Origin: Clostridiales bacterium
GTDB taxonomy: Bacteria > Bacillota > Clostridia > Lachnospirales > Lachnospiraceae
DNA: 57,613 bases
Assembly: GCA_019416265.1 (NCBI GenBank)
Contig: DXXQ01000055.1
Span: forward strand, 1 to 57,613
Direction of reading: 5' to 3'
The notes under the pieces were generated by a model. That model saw only the letters and a list, made by a program, of their open reading frames with translations. It ran no database searches and had not been told where the DNA came from. Shown here one piece after another: positions 34,963-43,517 of this stretch. Positions within the stretch are counted from its first letter, which is position 1; the number at the start of each line of letters is the position of its first letter. The position numbers and the translations under genes were made by a program.

Positions 34963-35160
34963 TCATGCATTCAAAAAGTCGTTGATCTGCTGAACAAGGA
35001 TATCTACATCCATGCCGTGAACCATAGCTGCTTCTTCCAGAGATTCCATCTGGGATGACGGGCAGCCGATGCAGTGCATACCTGCTCTCATAAGGATAAC
35101 AGCAATGTTCGGGTCTACTTTCAGAAGCTGTCCAATCTGCATTTCCTTTGTAACTGTCAT
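34963..35160 (-). CDS. DUF1858 redox-disulfide domain protein
   Basis: 65-residue protein of the DUF1858 family (hybrid-cluster-protein-associated disulfide domain). Shows IGQLLKVDPNIAVILMRAGMHCIGCPSS with the conserved CxxC (HCIGC). Likely a small cytoplasmic thiol redox or metal-handling protein; the exact role is unknown. The ATG at 35158-35160 has AAAGGAGG 8 nt upstream. Divergent from the ferredoxin gene. Confidence 0.88.
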   Translation of the reverse strand: MTVTKEMQIGQLLKVDPNIAVILMRAGMHCIGCPSSQMESLEEAAMVHGMDVDILVQQINDFLNA

Positions 35161-35304
35161 GATAGGTTCCTCCTTTATATTTTCACTGTAACAGATTTTC
35201 TGCCACTGTTGTTATTATACCCCCAAATTCCCGTGTAAGCAACCTTTTGTTTTCCTATTCCTTACTGCTGTCATTCATGTAAACAGTAATGTGAAAATTA
35301 ATAC

Positions 35305-35333
35305 TTGTAATCCTAGGATATATATATTAGAAT
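35305..35333 (+). promoter_or_regulatory. Promoter of the ferredoxin gene
   Basis: TTGTAA (35305-35310), 17-bp spacer, TAGAAT (35328-35333), ending 50 bp before the start codon. Confidence 0.75.
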
Positions 35334-35383
35334 AGGGTTAGATTCCCGATAAGGGAACGAAAGATTAAAAGGAGGATATAACT

Positions 35384-35557
35384 ATGGCATATGTAATTAC
35401 TGACGAATGTGTAAGCTGTGGAACTTGCGAAAGCGAGTGCCCAAACGAAGCTATTTCTCAGGGCGATGAGCATTACGTAATCGACGCTGACGCTTGCGTA
35501 GACTGCGGAACTTGTGCAGAGGTTTGCCCAACAGAAGCTATCGTAGCAGGAGAATAA
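35384..35557 (+). CDS. 2[4Fe-4S] clostridial-type ferredoxin
   Basis: Low-potential electron carrier of fermentative metabolism. 57 residues with two classic cluster motifs, CVSCGTCESECP (about 9-20) and CVDCGTCAEVCP (about 38-49), each followed by the family NEAI/TEAI. The ATG at 35384 has AAAAGGAGG 8 nt upstream. Own promoter and terminator; the terminator overlaps the end of the convergent MerR-type gene. Confidence 0.97.
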   Translation: MAYVITDECVSCGTCESECPNEAISQGDEHYVIDADACVDCGTCAEVCPTEAIVAGE

Positions 35558-35610
35558 TGTTTTGTCATTTCGTTTATAATAACGAAACATTTACCTGACA
35601 TACACGATCT

Positions 35611-35645
35611 AAAACCGCTCCCTTTAACGGGAGCGGCTTCTTTTT
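35611..35645 (+). terminator. Terminator of the ferredoxin gene
   Basis: Perfect 8-bp stem CCGCTCCC/GGGAGCGG (35615-35622, 35629-35636), then CTTCTTTTT. The A-rich left flank would also serve the minus-strand MerR gene, whose stop codon (35624-35626) lies in the loop. Confidence 0.88.
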
Positions 35646-36103
35646 GTCCCGGCGGCTGCAGCCGCCTCTCTTCTCGCAAGCTGCTGTCTTCTGATGGCCG
35701 CATCCAGATTTCTGCAGCGCATCTCCCCTTCCCGCTTCATCTGAATCTCCTGGGCGATCAGCCTTTCCAGAATCTGCTGAAATTCCAGCATTCTGCGCTC
35801 GTCCGGATCCGGCTCCTCCACAATCTGAGCCTCCCCTGGAAGAAGACGTATCTTACTCTCAGCGCTTCCCGGCACTGTGCGGGAAATCCGCGGAATCAGT
35901 TCCTTAATCGCCCGAAGCTGCAGTCCTCTGTTCTTCAGTTCTTTAATATTGGCAAAAAGCCTGATATCATGGTCGGTGTAGTAGCGGTGTCCCTGTTCAT
36001 TTCTGCGAATGCGAAGCTCCAGCTCCTCTTCCCAGTATCTGAGGACATAGGATTTCACTTTCAGCATTTCGGACGCCTGGGTAACAGTATATCGTTTCTC
36101 CAT
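35624..36103 (-). CDS. MerR-type helix-turn-helix regulator
   Basis: 159 residues: N-terminal MerR winged helix (MEKRYTVTQASEMLKVKSYVLRYWEEE), RRNEQGHRYYTDHDIRLFANIKEL, then a long charged helical region (about 95-145). No cysteine cluster or ligand domain is seen, so the effector is unknown; chromosome-anchoring RacA-type proteins share this layout. The ATG at 36101-36103 has AGGAGG 6 nt upstream; a longer frame without a site was rejected. Own promoter. Confidence 0.8.
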   Translation of the reverse strand: MEKRYTVTQASEMLKVKSYVLRYWEEELELRIRRNEQGHRYYTDHDIRLFANIKELKNRGLQLRAIKELIPRISRTVPGSAESKIRLLPGEAQIVEEPDPDERRMLEFQQILERLIAQEIQMKREGEMRCRNLDAAIRRQQLARREAAAAAGTKRSRSR

Positions 36104-36125
36104 ACCACCCCTCCTTATCATGTTT

Positions 36126-36154
36126 ATTATAGAATCCCGGGATAAAAAAAGCAA
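36126..36154 (-). promoter_or_regulatory. Promoter of the MerR-type gene
   Basis: TTGCTT (36149-36154), 17-bp spacer, TATAAT (36126-36131) on the minus strand, 22 bp before the start codon. Confidence 0.78.
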
Positions 36155-36189
36155 GAAAAAGAAGTTGACATAACACGACATCAACTTCT
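36155..36189 (-). terminator. Terminator of the gdpP-rplI-dnaB operon
   Basis: Stem GAAGTTGA/TCAACTTC (36161-36168, 36181-36188), then TTTTTCTTG on the minus strand, 21 bp after the dnaB stop. Confidence 0.82.
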
Positions 36190-36209
36190 CTCAAACTCTC
36201 TGTTTATTC

Positions 36210-37538
36210 TTATTTCTTCATATTTACAAACTGCGTATATCTCGGCAGCCATACCAGCTCCACTGTACCGATGGGGCCGTTTCTCTGCTTGGCAATAATG
36301 ATCTCCGCAATATCCTTCTTTTCTGTATCTTTATGATAATAGTCATCGCGGTAAATAAACATTACTACGTCCGCATCCTGCTCAATGGCACCTGATTCTC
36401 GCAGGTCTGAAAGCATCGGCCTGTGATCCGGACGCTGCTCTACTGCACGGCTCAGCTGAGACAGGGCGATAACCGGAACTCCCAGCTCTCTGGCAAGCGC
36501 CTTCAGGGAACGGGAAATATCTGAAATTTCCTGCTGTCTGGAATCGCTCTTTCCGCTTCCGCTCATCAGCTGAAGATAATCGATCATGACAATTCCCAGA
36601 TTATGCTCCAGTTTATACTTCCTGCACTTGGAACGCATTTCACTGATGGAAATACCAGGTGTATCATCAATGATCAGGTTGGAGCGGCCGATAATATCCG
36701 CCCCCTCCACCAGCTTGGTCCAGTCCTCGTCTTTCAGGTTACCTGTACGCATATTCTGGGAATCCACATGGGACTCCATGGCAAGAAGTCGGTTTACAAG
36801 CTGCTCCTTCGACATCTCCAGACTGAAGATCGCCACCGTCACATCCTTCCGAAATGCCATATACTGGGCAATATTCAGAACAAAGGCCGTTTTTCCCATG
36901 GAGGGACGGGCTGCGATAAGAACCAGATCCGAGGGATGCATTCCGGATGTCTTATAATCCAGATCCACAAATCCCGTGGGGATTCCTGTGACAGAACCTT
37001 TCAGTTTGGAAGCCTTCTCAATATTATTGATAGCGTTTAAAACAACCTGCTGGATCGGCACATACTCTTCCGTATTTCTGCGCTGGAGAATGTTAAACAG
37101 CTTTTTCTCCGCCTCTTCCAGGATCGTCTGCGTGCTTTCCTTCTCCAGATAGCAGTTGTTGGCAATCTCCTCATTTGTCTTGATCAGCCGGCGCAGAACT
37201 GCTTTTTCACTGACAATGTTCGCATAATACTTCACATTTGCAGATGTGGGAACTGCCGTGATCAGATCGCGTACATATTCCATACTGCTGATGTCAGGAG
37301 GAAGCTCCTTTTCCTTCAGGCGGTTCTGCAAAGTCACCAGGTCTACCGGCTTCCCTTCATTGCAGAGCTCTACCATGGCGTCAAAAATAATGCCGTACTG
37401 CTTCTGGTAAAAATCATCGCTGGTAAGAATTTCCGACGCCACAAGGATGGCATCCCTGTCCAGGATCATGGAACCGATAACTGACTGCTCCGCCTCAATG
37501 CTGTGGGGCAGGATTCTTTTGATCAGCGCTTCTTCCAT
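36210..37538 (-). CDS. dnaB: Replicative DNA helicase DnaB
   Basis: Hexameric fork helicase. 442 residues: N-terminal collar domain (HSIEAEQSVIGSMI), RecA-like ATPase with Walker A ARPSMGKTAF, the DnaB motif IFSLEMSKEQLVNRL, Walker B VMIDYLQLM and the arginine-finger region VALSQLSRAVEQR. The ATG at 37536-37538 has GGAGG 7 nt upstream. Third gene of gdpP-rplI-dnaB, as in Bacillus. Confidence 0.97.
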   Translation of the reverse strand: MEEALIKRILPHSIEAEQSVIGSMILDRDAILVASEILTSDDFYQKQYGIIFDAMVELCNEGKPVDLVTLQNRLKEKELPPDISSMEYVRDLITAVPTSANVKYYANIVSEKAVLRRLIKTNEEIANNCYLEKESTQTILEEAEKKLFNILQRRNTEEYVPIQQVVLNAINNIEKASKLKGSVTGIPTGFVDLDYKTSGMHPSDLVLIAARPSMGKTAFVLNIAQYMAFRKDVTVAIFSLEMSKEQLVNRLLAMESHVDSQNMRTGNLKDEDWTKLVEGADIIGRSNLIIDDTPGISISEMRSKCRKYKLEHNLGIVMIDYLQLMSGSGKSDSRQQEISDISRSLKALARELGVPVIALSQLSRAVEQRPDHRPMLSDLRESGAIEQDADVVMFIYRDDYYHKDTEKKDIAEIIIAKQRNGPIGTVELVWLPRYTQFVNMKK

Positions 37539-37554
37539 TCTCGCACCTCCGGAC

Positions 37555-38004
37555 TTATTTCGCTTCCTTTACCCAAACTTTCAGGCTTCCGGTCACCTTC
37601 GGGTGAAGACGTACCGGCACCTGTGTCACACCCAGATTTCTGATCGGGCTTGGGAGCTGAAGTTTCTTTTTATCCAGTTCCAGGTTCAGCTGCTTTTTCG
37701 CTGCCTCTGAAATTTCCTTTGTGGAAATAGAACCGAAGGTTTTGCCGCCCTCTCCCACCTTCAGTGTGAGGATAATCTCTTTTGTTTCCAGATCTTTGGC
37801 AAAGGCCTGAGCTTCCTCCAGATTTTCCTGAGCAACTTTTTCTTCATTTGCTTTCTGAAGCTTCAGGTCGTTTAAGTTCTTCGGTGTTGCCTCCAGGCCT
37901 AATTTTTTAGGCAGGATCATGTTTCTGGCATAACCGTCGCTTACATTTACAATCTGTCCCTTTTTGCCAAGGGATTTTACATCTTCAAGTAAAATTACTT
38001 TCAT
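37555..38004 (-). CDS. rplI: 50S ribosomal protein L9
   Basis: 149 residues, standard bL9 length. N-terminal rRNA-binding domain (MKVILLEDVKSLGKKGQIV; DGYARNMILPKKLG), a long linking helix and the C-terminal domain (GSISTKEISEAAKKQ). The ATG at 38002-38004 has AGGAGG 8 nt upstream. Lies between gdpP and dnaB. Confidence 0.97.
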   Translation of the reverse strand: MKVILLEDVKSLGKKGQIVNVSDGYARNMILPKKLGLEATPKNLNDLKLQKANEEKVAQENLEEAQAFAKDLETKEIILTLKVGEGGKTFGSISTKEISEAAKKQLNLELDKKKLQLPSPIRNLGVTQVPVRLHPKVTGSLKVWVKEAK

Positions 38005-38072
38005 TTTCTGTCTCCTCCTGATTGTCATTTCTGTGTATAAAGAATTTCCCCTAAAAGCAGGGGAAATCCCGG

Positions 38073-40112
38073 TTAATTTTCATTAAACTGATCGATGACC
38101 TCTCTGAGCATCTTCTCTGTTTGATCTATGGGAGCCTTTACCTGGGCTCCTGCAATATTCATATGGCCGCCTCCGCCCATACGCTCCATCATCACCTGTA
38201 CATTGATCTCATCAATGGCCCTGGCGCTGATATAAACCTCGTTATTGTACTCCGTCAGTACGAAAGAGGCTTTCACTCCCGCGATGTTCAGAAGCTCGTT
38301 GGCAGCCTGGGCTCCTACGACTGTAGGACTATCCAGTCCCTCGCTGGGACATCTGGCAATGGCGAAATAATTATTATAGATTTCCGCTGTACGGACAGCT
38401 TCCGCTCTTGCCTTATAGGAATCGATATTGTCTCGAAGCAGCTTTCTTACACGGGTCACATCCGCGCCGCTTCTTCTGAGGAAGGCTGCAGCCTCGAAGG
38501 TGCGAACCCCCGCCCTTGTGGTAAAGTTATTCGTGTCGATCATGATACCTGCATAAATACAGTCTGCTTCTATATTTCTGAGACGAAGATCATCTGAGAA
38601 ATACTGAAGGATCTCCGCAACCATTTCACAGGTGGAAGAAGCATAGGGCTCCACATAGGAAAGCACCGCATTGTCGATTACTTCATTGCCTCTTCTGTGG
38701 TGGTCGAGAACCACGATGGTCTTGGTGAGATACAAGAGATTCTGACATTCCGTATAGCTTGGTTTGTTTGTATCAACAACGACAACCACTGTATTGTTAT
38801 CCACCAGATTCCGCGCCTGCTCACTGTCTACGAACATGGAAGGCTCGTAATCCGGATTCTCCATATACCCTGCCATCAGAGGGCGGATGGAGGTCGTCGG
38901 GTCATTCACCACAATATGAACCGGCTTGCCCAGGGTTTTGCCTGCACGGTAGATACCGATGGCAGCTCCCAGTGCATCCACATCTGTGATCTTATGTCCC
39001 ATAACAACCACTCTGTCCTTGGTGCTCATAAACTCCTTGAGCGCCTGTGCCTTAACTCTGGCCTTAACGCGGGTTGTTTTTTCCATCTGCTGGGCCTTAC
39101 CGCCGAAATAGGTGATATTGTTGCCGTTTTTGATCACTACCTGGTCACCGCCGCGGCCAAGAGCCATTTCAATGGCGATCCGGGCGTATTCATAGGACTG
39201 CAGATAGGTTCCGGCATTGATTCCAATACCGATACTCAGTGTAACTGCATTTTCATTTCCGATATTGACTGTCTTTACCTCATCAAGGATGTGGAATCGC
39301 TGCTCTTTCAGCGCCTCCAGCGAGCTCTGCCGCATAATGAGGAAGTATTTATCTTTTTCCAGTTTCTTCACAAGACCGTCGAAATTTGAAAAATATTTCG
39401 TGATCTTACGGTCGATCAGCGCAATGAGAAGGGAACGGCGGACATCCTCTACCGTTTCCAGCGCTTCCTCATAGTTATCAAGGTAAGCAAGGGCAACAAC
39501 AATCTTGTTGTCCTCATTTTTCTGGATATATTCTTTTAACTCCGTATCGTCATAGAGATACATGGCGATAAGGCTCATATTGCTGTCTTCATTTTTCAGC
39601 AGATCATTGCTGCTTACCAGCTCTCCCAGAGAAACCCTCTGCATGGAGATCCGGTAAATTCTGTCATCGAATCTTGCACTGACTTCCGTGCTGCTTTTTT
39701 CTCCTGAGGTGGGCAGACAGTCCGCTGTGATATCCGGAAAAACAGTGCTGATATTCTTCTTATAGAACTGATCCTTCCCTGTCAGGCTGGCAAAAATCTT
39801 GTTGGACCAGATCATCTTGCCATTGGTATCCATGATCGCATAGGGAATTGCAAGCTCTTCAATAATGCGTTTCTCCAGCGTATCATACTGATTGGCAAAG
39901 GCGAGCAGCGCATTCATAATGCGCGGCCTGTTCCATACATAGAAACCAGCGGTAATCCCCATATACAGAAGAAGTCCCACTGATACGACCAGCCCTGCCT
40001 TTACACTGATCGGATAAACCATCAGGTTGATCACGATCAGCAGAAGGGACAGGTAAAACGGCCAGCGCGTAATCCACCTGATATGCCCTTTAAATTTCAC
40101 TTTATCATTCAT
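38073..40112 (-). CDS. gdpP: Cyclic-di-AMP phosphodiesterase GdpP (DHH/DHHA1)
   Basis: Membrane enzyme hydrolysing c-di-AMP to pApA. 679 residues: two membrane helices (about 14-60), PAS-like domain (about 85-135), degenerate GGDEF (about 180-315), DHH domain (GHKITDVDALGAA; VVVVDTNKPS; VVLDHHRRG) and C-terminal DHHA1 with GGGGHMNIAGAQ. All metal-binding motifs look intact. The ATG at 40110-40112 has GGAAAG upstream. First gene of gdpP-rplI-dnaB. Confidence 0.95.
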   Translation of the reverse strand: MNDKVKFKGHIRWITRWPFYLSLLLIVINLMVYPISVKAGLVVSVGLLLYMGITAGFYVWNRPRIMNALLAFANQYDTLEKRIIEELAIPYAIMDTNGKMIWSNKIFASLTGKDQFYKKNISTVFPDITADCLPTSGEKSSTEVSARFDDRIYRISMQRVSLGELVSSNDLLKNEDSNMSLIAMYLYDDTELKEYIQKNEDNKIVVALAYLDNYEEALETVEDVRRSLLIALIDRKITKYFSNFDGLVKKLEKDKYFLIMRQSSLEALKEQRFHILDEVKTVNIGNENAVTLSIGIGINAGTYLQSYEYARIAIEMALGRGGDQVVIKNGNNITYFGGKAQQMEKTTRVKARVKAQALKEFMSTKDRVVVMGHKITDVDALGAAIGIYRAGKTLGKPVHIVVNDPTTSIRPLMAGYMENPDYEPSMFVDSEQARNLVDNNTVVVVVDTNKPSYTECQNLLYLTKTIVVLDHHRRGNEVIDNAVLSYVEPYASSTCEMVAEILQYFSDDLRLRNIEADCIYAGIMIDTNNFTTRAGVRTFEAAAFLRRSGADVTRVRKLLRDNIDSYKARAEAVRTAEIYNNYFAIARCPSEGLDSPTVVGAQAANELLNIAGVKASFVLTEYNNEVYISARAIDEINVQVMMERMGGGGHMNIAGAQVKAPIDQTEKMLREVIDQFNEN

Positions 40113-40200
40113 ACTTTTCTTTCCGTTCTTTACTCATTTGACTATTGTCATCCTGAATCCGCCTGCGCACACCTGCGCTTTTTGGCAATCCTTACGCCCT

Positions 40201-40229
40201 ATTATAACAGATTTACACAGATTTTACCA
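40201..40229 (-). promoter_or_regulatory. Candidate promoter of gdpP-rplI-dnaB
   Basis: Extended -10 TGTTATAAT (TATAAT at 40201-40206) on the minus strand, with a weak -35 TGGTAA (40224-40229) at 17 bp. Confidence 0.6.
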
Positions 40230-40252
40230 TAGAGTAAAGAAAAACTAATTGT

Positions 40253-40285
40253 AAAAAAATACCGCCACCTTTGCAGATGACGGTA
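40253..40285 (-). terminator. Terminator of the rpsF-ssb-rpsR operon
   Basis: 8-bp stem TACCGTCA/TGGCGGTA (40278-40285, 40260-40267; one G-U), then seven U on the minus strand, 8 bp after the rpsR stop. Confidence 0.88.
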
Positions 40286-40293
40286 AATTGACA

Positions 40294-40557
40294 TTAGTCC
40301 TGGATGTATGGCATCAGAGCCATGTGGCGTGCTCTCTTGATTGCAACTGTAAGAGCTCTCTGATGTTTTGCACAGTTTCCTGTGATTCTTCTTGGAAGGA
40401 TTTTACCTCTTTCAGAAACATATTTTCTTAATTTAGCTACATCCTTGTAGTCGATCTCGTTGTTTTCTTTACCACAGAAAACACAAACTTTTTTGCGTCT
40501 GCGGCCGCCTCTTCTCTTCATTGGAGAGTCTGGTCTTTCGCCTCTATTGTAAGCCAT
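40294..40557 (-). CDS. rpsR: 30S ribosomal protein S18
   Basis: 87 residues. Basic N-terminus, CVFCGKE, then the conserved KDVAKLRKYVSERGKILPRR and ITGNCAKHQRAL. The CxxC near the N-terminus suggests the zinc-type (C+) form. The ATG at 40555-40557 has AGGAGG 9 nt upstream. Third gene of rpsF-ssb-rpsR. Confidence 0.97.
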   Translation of the reverse strand: MAYNRGERPDSPMKRRGGRRRKKVCVFCGKENNEIDYKDVAKLRKYVSERGKILPRRITGNCAKHQRALTVAIKRARHMALMPYIQD

Positions 40558-40612
40558 GATTGCTTTCCTCCTATTCTTATATTTCAGTTTGAACCTTTAC
40601 CTGAACCGATGA

Positions 40613-41068
40613 TCAGATAAACGGAAGCTCCTCGTCAATTCCGTCCGGAATATTCATGAAGCCGTCTGCACTGGCTGCTGCAGGACTTGGCATGGATGGC
40701 GCCGGAGCGCTGGTACGCGGATGAGATGCTGCATAGTTATCACTTGCCGCCTTGCTCTCTGCAAATTCCTGTTCTTCCACTACAACCTCTGTTGTGTAGA
40801 CCTTCTGGCCGTCACGGTTGGTGTAGCTGCCTGTCTGGATTCTTCCGGAAACGACTACCTTCAGTCCCTGACGGAAGTATTTCTCAATAAATTCTGCGCT
40901 GCGTCCAAATGCCACACAGTTGATAAAATCTGCTGTAGCCTCGCCGTCGCGACGGAATCTTCTGTCTACTGCCAGCGTAAATCTGGCAATTGCCAATGCG
41001 TTTTCTCCTGCGGAATATCTCACCTCAGGATCTCTTGTTAAGCGTCCCATTAAAATGACTTTGTTCAT
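40613..41068 (-). CDS. ssb: Single-stranded DNA-binding protein
   Basis: Binds ssDNA at replication forks. 151 residues: OB fold (MNKVILMGRLTRDPEVRYS; RDGEATADFINCVAFG; VVSGRIQTGSYTNRDGQKVY), a disordered Pro/Ala/Ser linker and the acidic C-terminal tip DEELPFI that docks partner proteins. The ATG at 41066-41068 has GAGG 8 nt upstream. Between rpsF and rpsR as usual. Confidence 0.97.
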   Translation of the reverse strand: MNKVILMGRLTRDPEVRYSAGENALAIARFTLAVDRRFRRDGEATADFINCVAFGRSAEFIEKYFRQGLKVVVSGRIQTGSYTNRDGQKVYTTEVVVEEQEFAESKAASDNYAASHPRTSAPAPSMPSPAAASADGFMNIPDGIDEELPFI

Positions 41069-41141
41069 AATCAGTACCTCATTTTCTTAAAATGCCTGAA
41101 CGGGTTTCTTAATGGTGCTTTCTGAATTCTCTGTATAAAGA

Positions 41142-41429
41142 TTAAGCGTCTTTTCTGACAACTAAGTATCTTAATACGTTATCCATGATGCGTACACGTT
41201 TCTCCAGCTCTGCCGGACACTGTGCGTCTGCTTCAAACTGAATGAAATAGTAGAAGCCTTCATGCATTTTCTGAATTTCGTAAGCTAATTTCTTCTTACC
41301 CCATTCTTCAACTTCTGTGATTGTGCCGCCGAAACGTGTTACGTATCCTTTTGCTTTCTCAACAACAGCGTCACGTACTTCGTCTTCAACTTTAGCACTC
41401 ACAACTAATGCTAACTCGTACTTATTCAT
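41142..41429 (-). CDS. rpsF: 30S ribosomal protein S6
   Basis: 95 residues, standard bS6. MNKYELALVVSAK at the start, then RFGGTITEVEEWGKKKLAYEIQKMHEG in mid-protein. The ATG at 41427-41429 has AAGGAGG 9 nt upstream. First gene of rpsF-ssb-rpsR. Confidence 0.97.
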   Translation of the reverse strand: MNKYELALVVSAKVEDEVRDAVVEKAKGYVTRFGGTITEVEEWGKKKLAYEIQKMHEGFYYFIQFEADAQCPAELEKRVRIMDNVLRYLVVRKDA

Positions 41430-41505
41430 GCTATTCTACCTCCTTATGGTCTTTTGGCCCTTTGCCTGACAAAGAGCAAGGATATGAAATATATCACGAT
41501 TTCTG

Positions 41506-41534
41506 ATTCTACCATAGATTTTCCGGGCTGTAAA
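41506..41534 (-). promoter_or_regulatory. Promoter of rpsF-ssb-rpsR
   Basis: TTTACA (41529-41534), 17-bp spacer, TAGAAT (41506-41511) on the minus strand. A leader of about 70 nt follows; no clear S6:S18 binding element was recognised. Confidence 0.82.
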
Positions 41535-41542
41535 GCATTATT

Positions 41543-41728
41543 TTACTTTTTTATTAAATTTTTCGTATTTTTTTCCACCATTTTTCGGGGTACCATGATC
41601 TGGTGTCCGCAGCCCATACACTTCAGGCGAAAATCCGCTCCTACACGGAGGATTTCCCACTCCCTGCTGCCGCAGGGATGGCCTTTTTTCAGCGTTACGA
41701 TGTCTCCTACCTCATAGACAAATCCCAT
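41543..41728 (-). CDS. DUF951 domain protein (YyzM-like)
   Basis: 61 residues: YEVGDIVTLKKGHPCGSREWEILRVGADFRLKCMGCGHQIMVPR. The family is found next to rpsF in many Firmicutes; the four cysteines (PCGS, CMGC) suggest zinc binding. Function unknown. The ATG at 41726-41728 has AAAGGA about 10 nt upstream. Follows the sirtuin gene by 60 bp. Confidence 0.88.
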   Translation of the reverse strand: MGFVYEVGDIVTLKKGHPCGSREWEILRVGADFRLKCMGCGHQIMVPRKMVEKNTKNLIKK

Positions 41729-41787
41729 ATATCAAATTCCTTTCCCTTTTCTTGCTTATCTCTCCTGTAATCCTTTATAAGGAAACC

Positions 41788-42510
41788 TCAGACTCTGATC
41801 TGAGAAAATACTCTGCCGATGGGTTCCTGTATCATCAGATCTGCATACCTGTCCCTGGGAGTCGGGGACTTGTTGATCACAACCAGGTGCTCTCCCTGGA
41901 AATAATCGATCAGCCCTGCGGCGGGATATACCGCCAGGGAGGTTCCCCCGATGATCAGCACCTGCGCCTGGGAAATTGCACGGACAGACTGGCTGATGGT
42001 GTCATTGTCAAGCCCTTCCTCATAGAGCACCACATCCGGCTTGATCATTCCTCCGCATTGGCAGCGGGGAACACCCTTTGCAGCCTTCATATGAGCAAAG
42101 CCATAGAATTTCCCGCATTTCATACAGTAGTTTCTGTGAACGCTTCCATGAAGCTCCAGAACCTTTTTGCTTCCTGCCATCTGATGCAGATTATCAATAT
42201 TCTGCGTGATAACCGCCCGGAGCTTTCCTGAGCGTTCCAGTTCTGCCAGCTTCAGATGTGCGGCATTTGGCTTCGCGGTATCACAAAGCATTTTGTCCTG
42301 ATAAAATTTATAAAATGCCTCCGGATTTCTCATAAAAAAGGAGTGGCTTAAAATAGTTTCCGGCGGATATTCATACTTTTGGCTGTAAAGCCCGTCCACG
42401 CTGCGGAAATCCGGAATCCCGCTCTCTGTGGACACTCCCGCTCCTCCGAAGAATACGATATTATCATACTTGTCGATCAGTTCCTGAAGTCTTTCGATTT
42501 CCTTTTCCAT
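41788..42510 (-). CDS. cobB: NAD-dependent protein deacylase (sirtuin, CobB/SrtN type)
   Basis: Removes acyl groups from protein lysines using NAD. 240 residues: NAD site FFGGAGVSTESGIPDFRS, ITQNIDNLHQMAGS, catalytic His in LELHGSVHRN, zinc cysteines CMKC and CQC, then KPDVVLYEEGLD and the IIGGTSLAVYPAAGL fold. The ATG at 42508-42510 has AAAGGAGG upstream. Same strand as DUF951 and downstream of the sortase gene. Confidence 0.95.
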   Translation of the reverse strand: MEKEIERLQELIDKYDNIVFFGGAGVSTESGIPDFRSVDGLYSQKYEYPPETILSHSFFMRNPEAFYKFYQDKMLCDTAKPNAAHLKLAELERSGKLRAVITQNIDNLHQMAGSKKVLELHGSVHRNYCMKCGKFYGFAHMKAAKGVPRCQCGGMIKPDVVLYEEGLDNDTISQSVRAISQAQVLIIGGTSLAVYPAAGLIDYFQGEHLVVINKSPTPRDRYADLMIQEPIGRVFSQIRV

Positions 42511-42551
42511 TTAGAAGCCTCCTTTTTAATATTTTACAGATGATTCTTTCT

Positions 42552-43367
42552 TTAATTTACCGGATCAACCGCATCCACTCTTCTTCCCTGTACCACATAC
42601 CTTGTCGCTTCATTTCCCGTACAGGTGGAAAGCGTGACGATCTTATCCTGGATCGTGATTCCTTCCGTATTTGTCTTTATGTCGGAATATCCGGTGATTT
42701 TCTGCAGATACTCATGAAATTCCTGACCGGGTCCCTTGAACAGCGTATAGGTATCGCTGGATGCCCCTGTGGTGTAGGCAGAGATAATCTCGTAACGGTA
42801 ATTTTTCTCCGGCGTAAAAATCCAGAAATATTTACTCTTCTTATAGGTCGTATCATCCTTGGAAAAATTCTTAAGCTGGGCAAACATGGATCCGTTTTTC
42901 ATATTATGTCCGTAAACCAGGGTATTGCAGTCGCTGAAATCCCCTGTGTTTTCATAGTCCATAAAAATCGTTCCCGCAAAATTGTAATTGCCCTCATAGG
43001 TCATGTGAAGATAGGTGTCGTTATCCTTGCCCTGGACGATGGGATAGTTGATATCCGGCAGAGCCTCCACATAAATCCAGCCGATAACGTCCTCATTGAC
43101 ACTTTTTAAAGATTCAAAATCTATGTCCATAGGCGCCTTCAGCCGTTCTCCCTCAACCATGTCAACGCCTTCCTCTGGGGCGTCCGGATCCCTCTCCGTC
43201 ACAGCCATCTGTGCAATCTGGTTATACTCGTCGGTTCCCTTTTTATATTCTGTATAAATGTGATACAGGTTATAGGCTGCGTAAACAAATACGCAGATTG
43301 CTGCCACCAGGACCAGAGTAAGCAGGATATCCCCTGCCTTATTCTTTTTTCCCGTCTTTTTTGCCAT
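42552..43367 (-). CDS. srtB: Class B sortase
   Basis: Membrane transpeptidase anchoring surface proteins to peptidoglycan. 271 residues: basic N-terminus, one helix (about 14-34), sortase domain with catalytic His in LVYGHNMKNG, Cys in TLSTCTGN and Arg in RYVVQGRR. The long GHNM-to-TLSTC spacing and helix-rich insert fit class B. The ATG at 43365-43367 has AGGAGG 6 nt upstream; an ATG two codons earlier abuts the site. No obvious sorting-signal substrate lies in the window. Confidence 0.93.
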   Translation of the reverse strand: MAKKTGKKNKAGDILLTLVLVAAICVFVYAAYNLYHIYTEYKKGTDEYNQIAQMAVTERDPDAPEEGVDMVEGERLKAPMDIDFESLKSVNEDVIGWIYVEALPDINYPIVQGKDNDTYLHMTYEGNYNFAGTIFMDYENTGDFSDCNTLVYGHNMKNGSMFAQLKNFSKDDTTYKKSKYFWIFTPEKNYRYEIISAYTTGASSDTYTLFKGPGQEFHEYLQKITGYSDIKTNTEGITIQDKIVTLSTCTGNEATRYVVQGRRVDAVDPVN

Positions 43368-43417
43368 AAGCATCCTCCTTATTTTTCAGAGCATATTTCA
43401 TAAATGCCCTATGATTT

Positions 43418-43446
43418 ATTATAGTTCCACCGCCGCATTCCTGCAA
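43418..43446 (-). promoter_or_regulatory. Promoter of the sortase-sirtuin run
   Basis: TTGCAG (43441-43446), 17-bp spacer, TATAAT (43418-43423) on the minus strand. It lies 50 bp before the sortase start and 72 bp beyond the group II intron 3' end. Confidence 0.82.
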
Positions 43447-43517
43447 CCTTATATTTCTTTCATTATACTCAATCCGGATCATGCTTCTGTATTATGGCAG
43501 TTCCTTTTCCTCCAAAT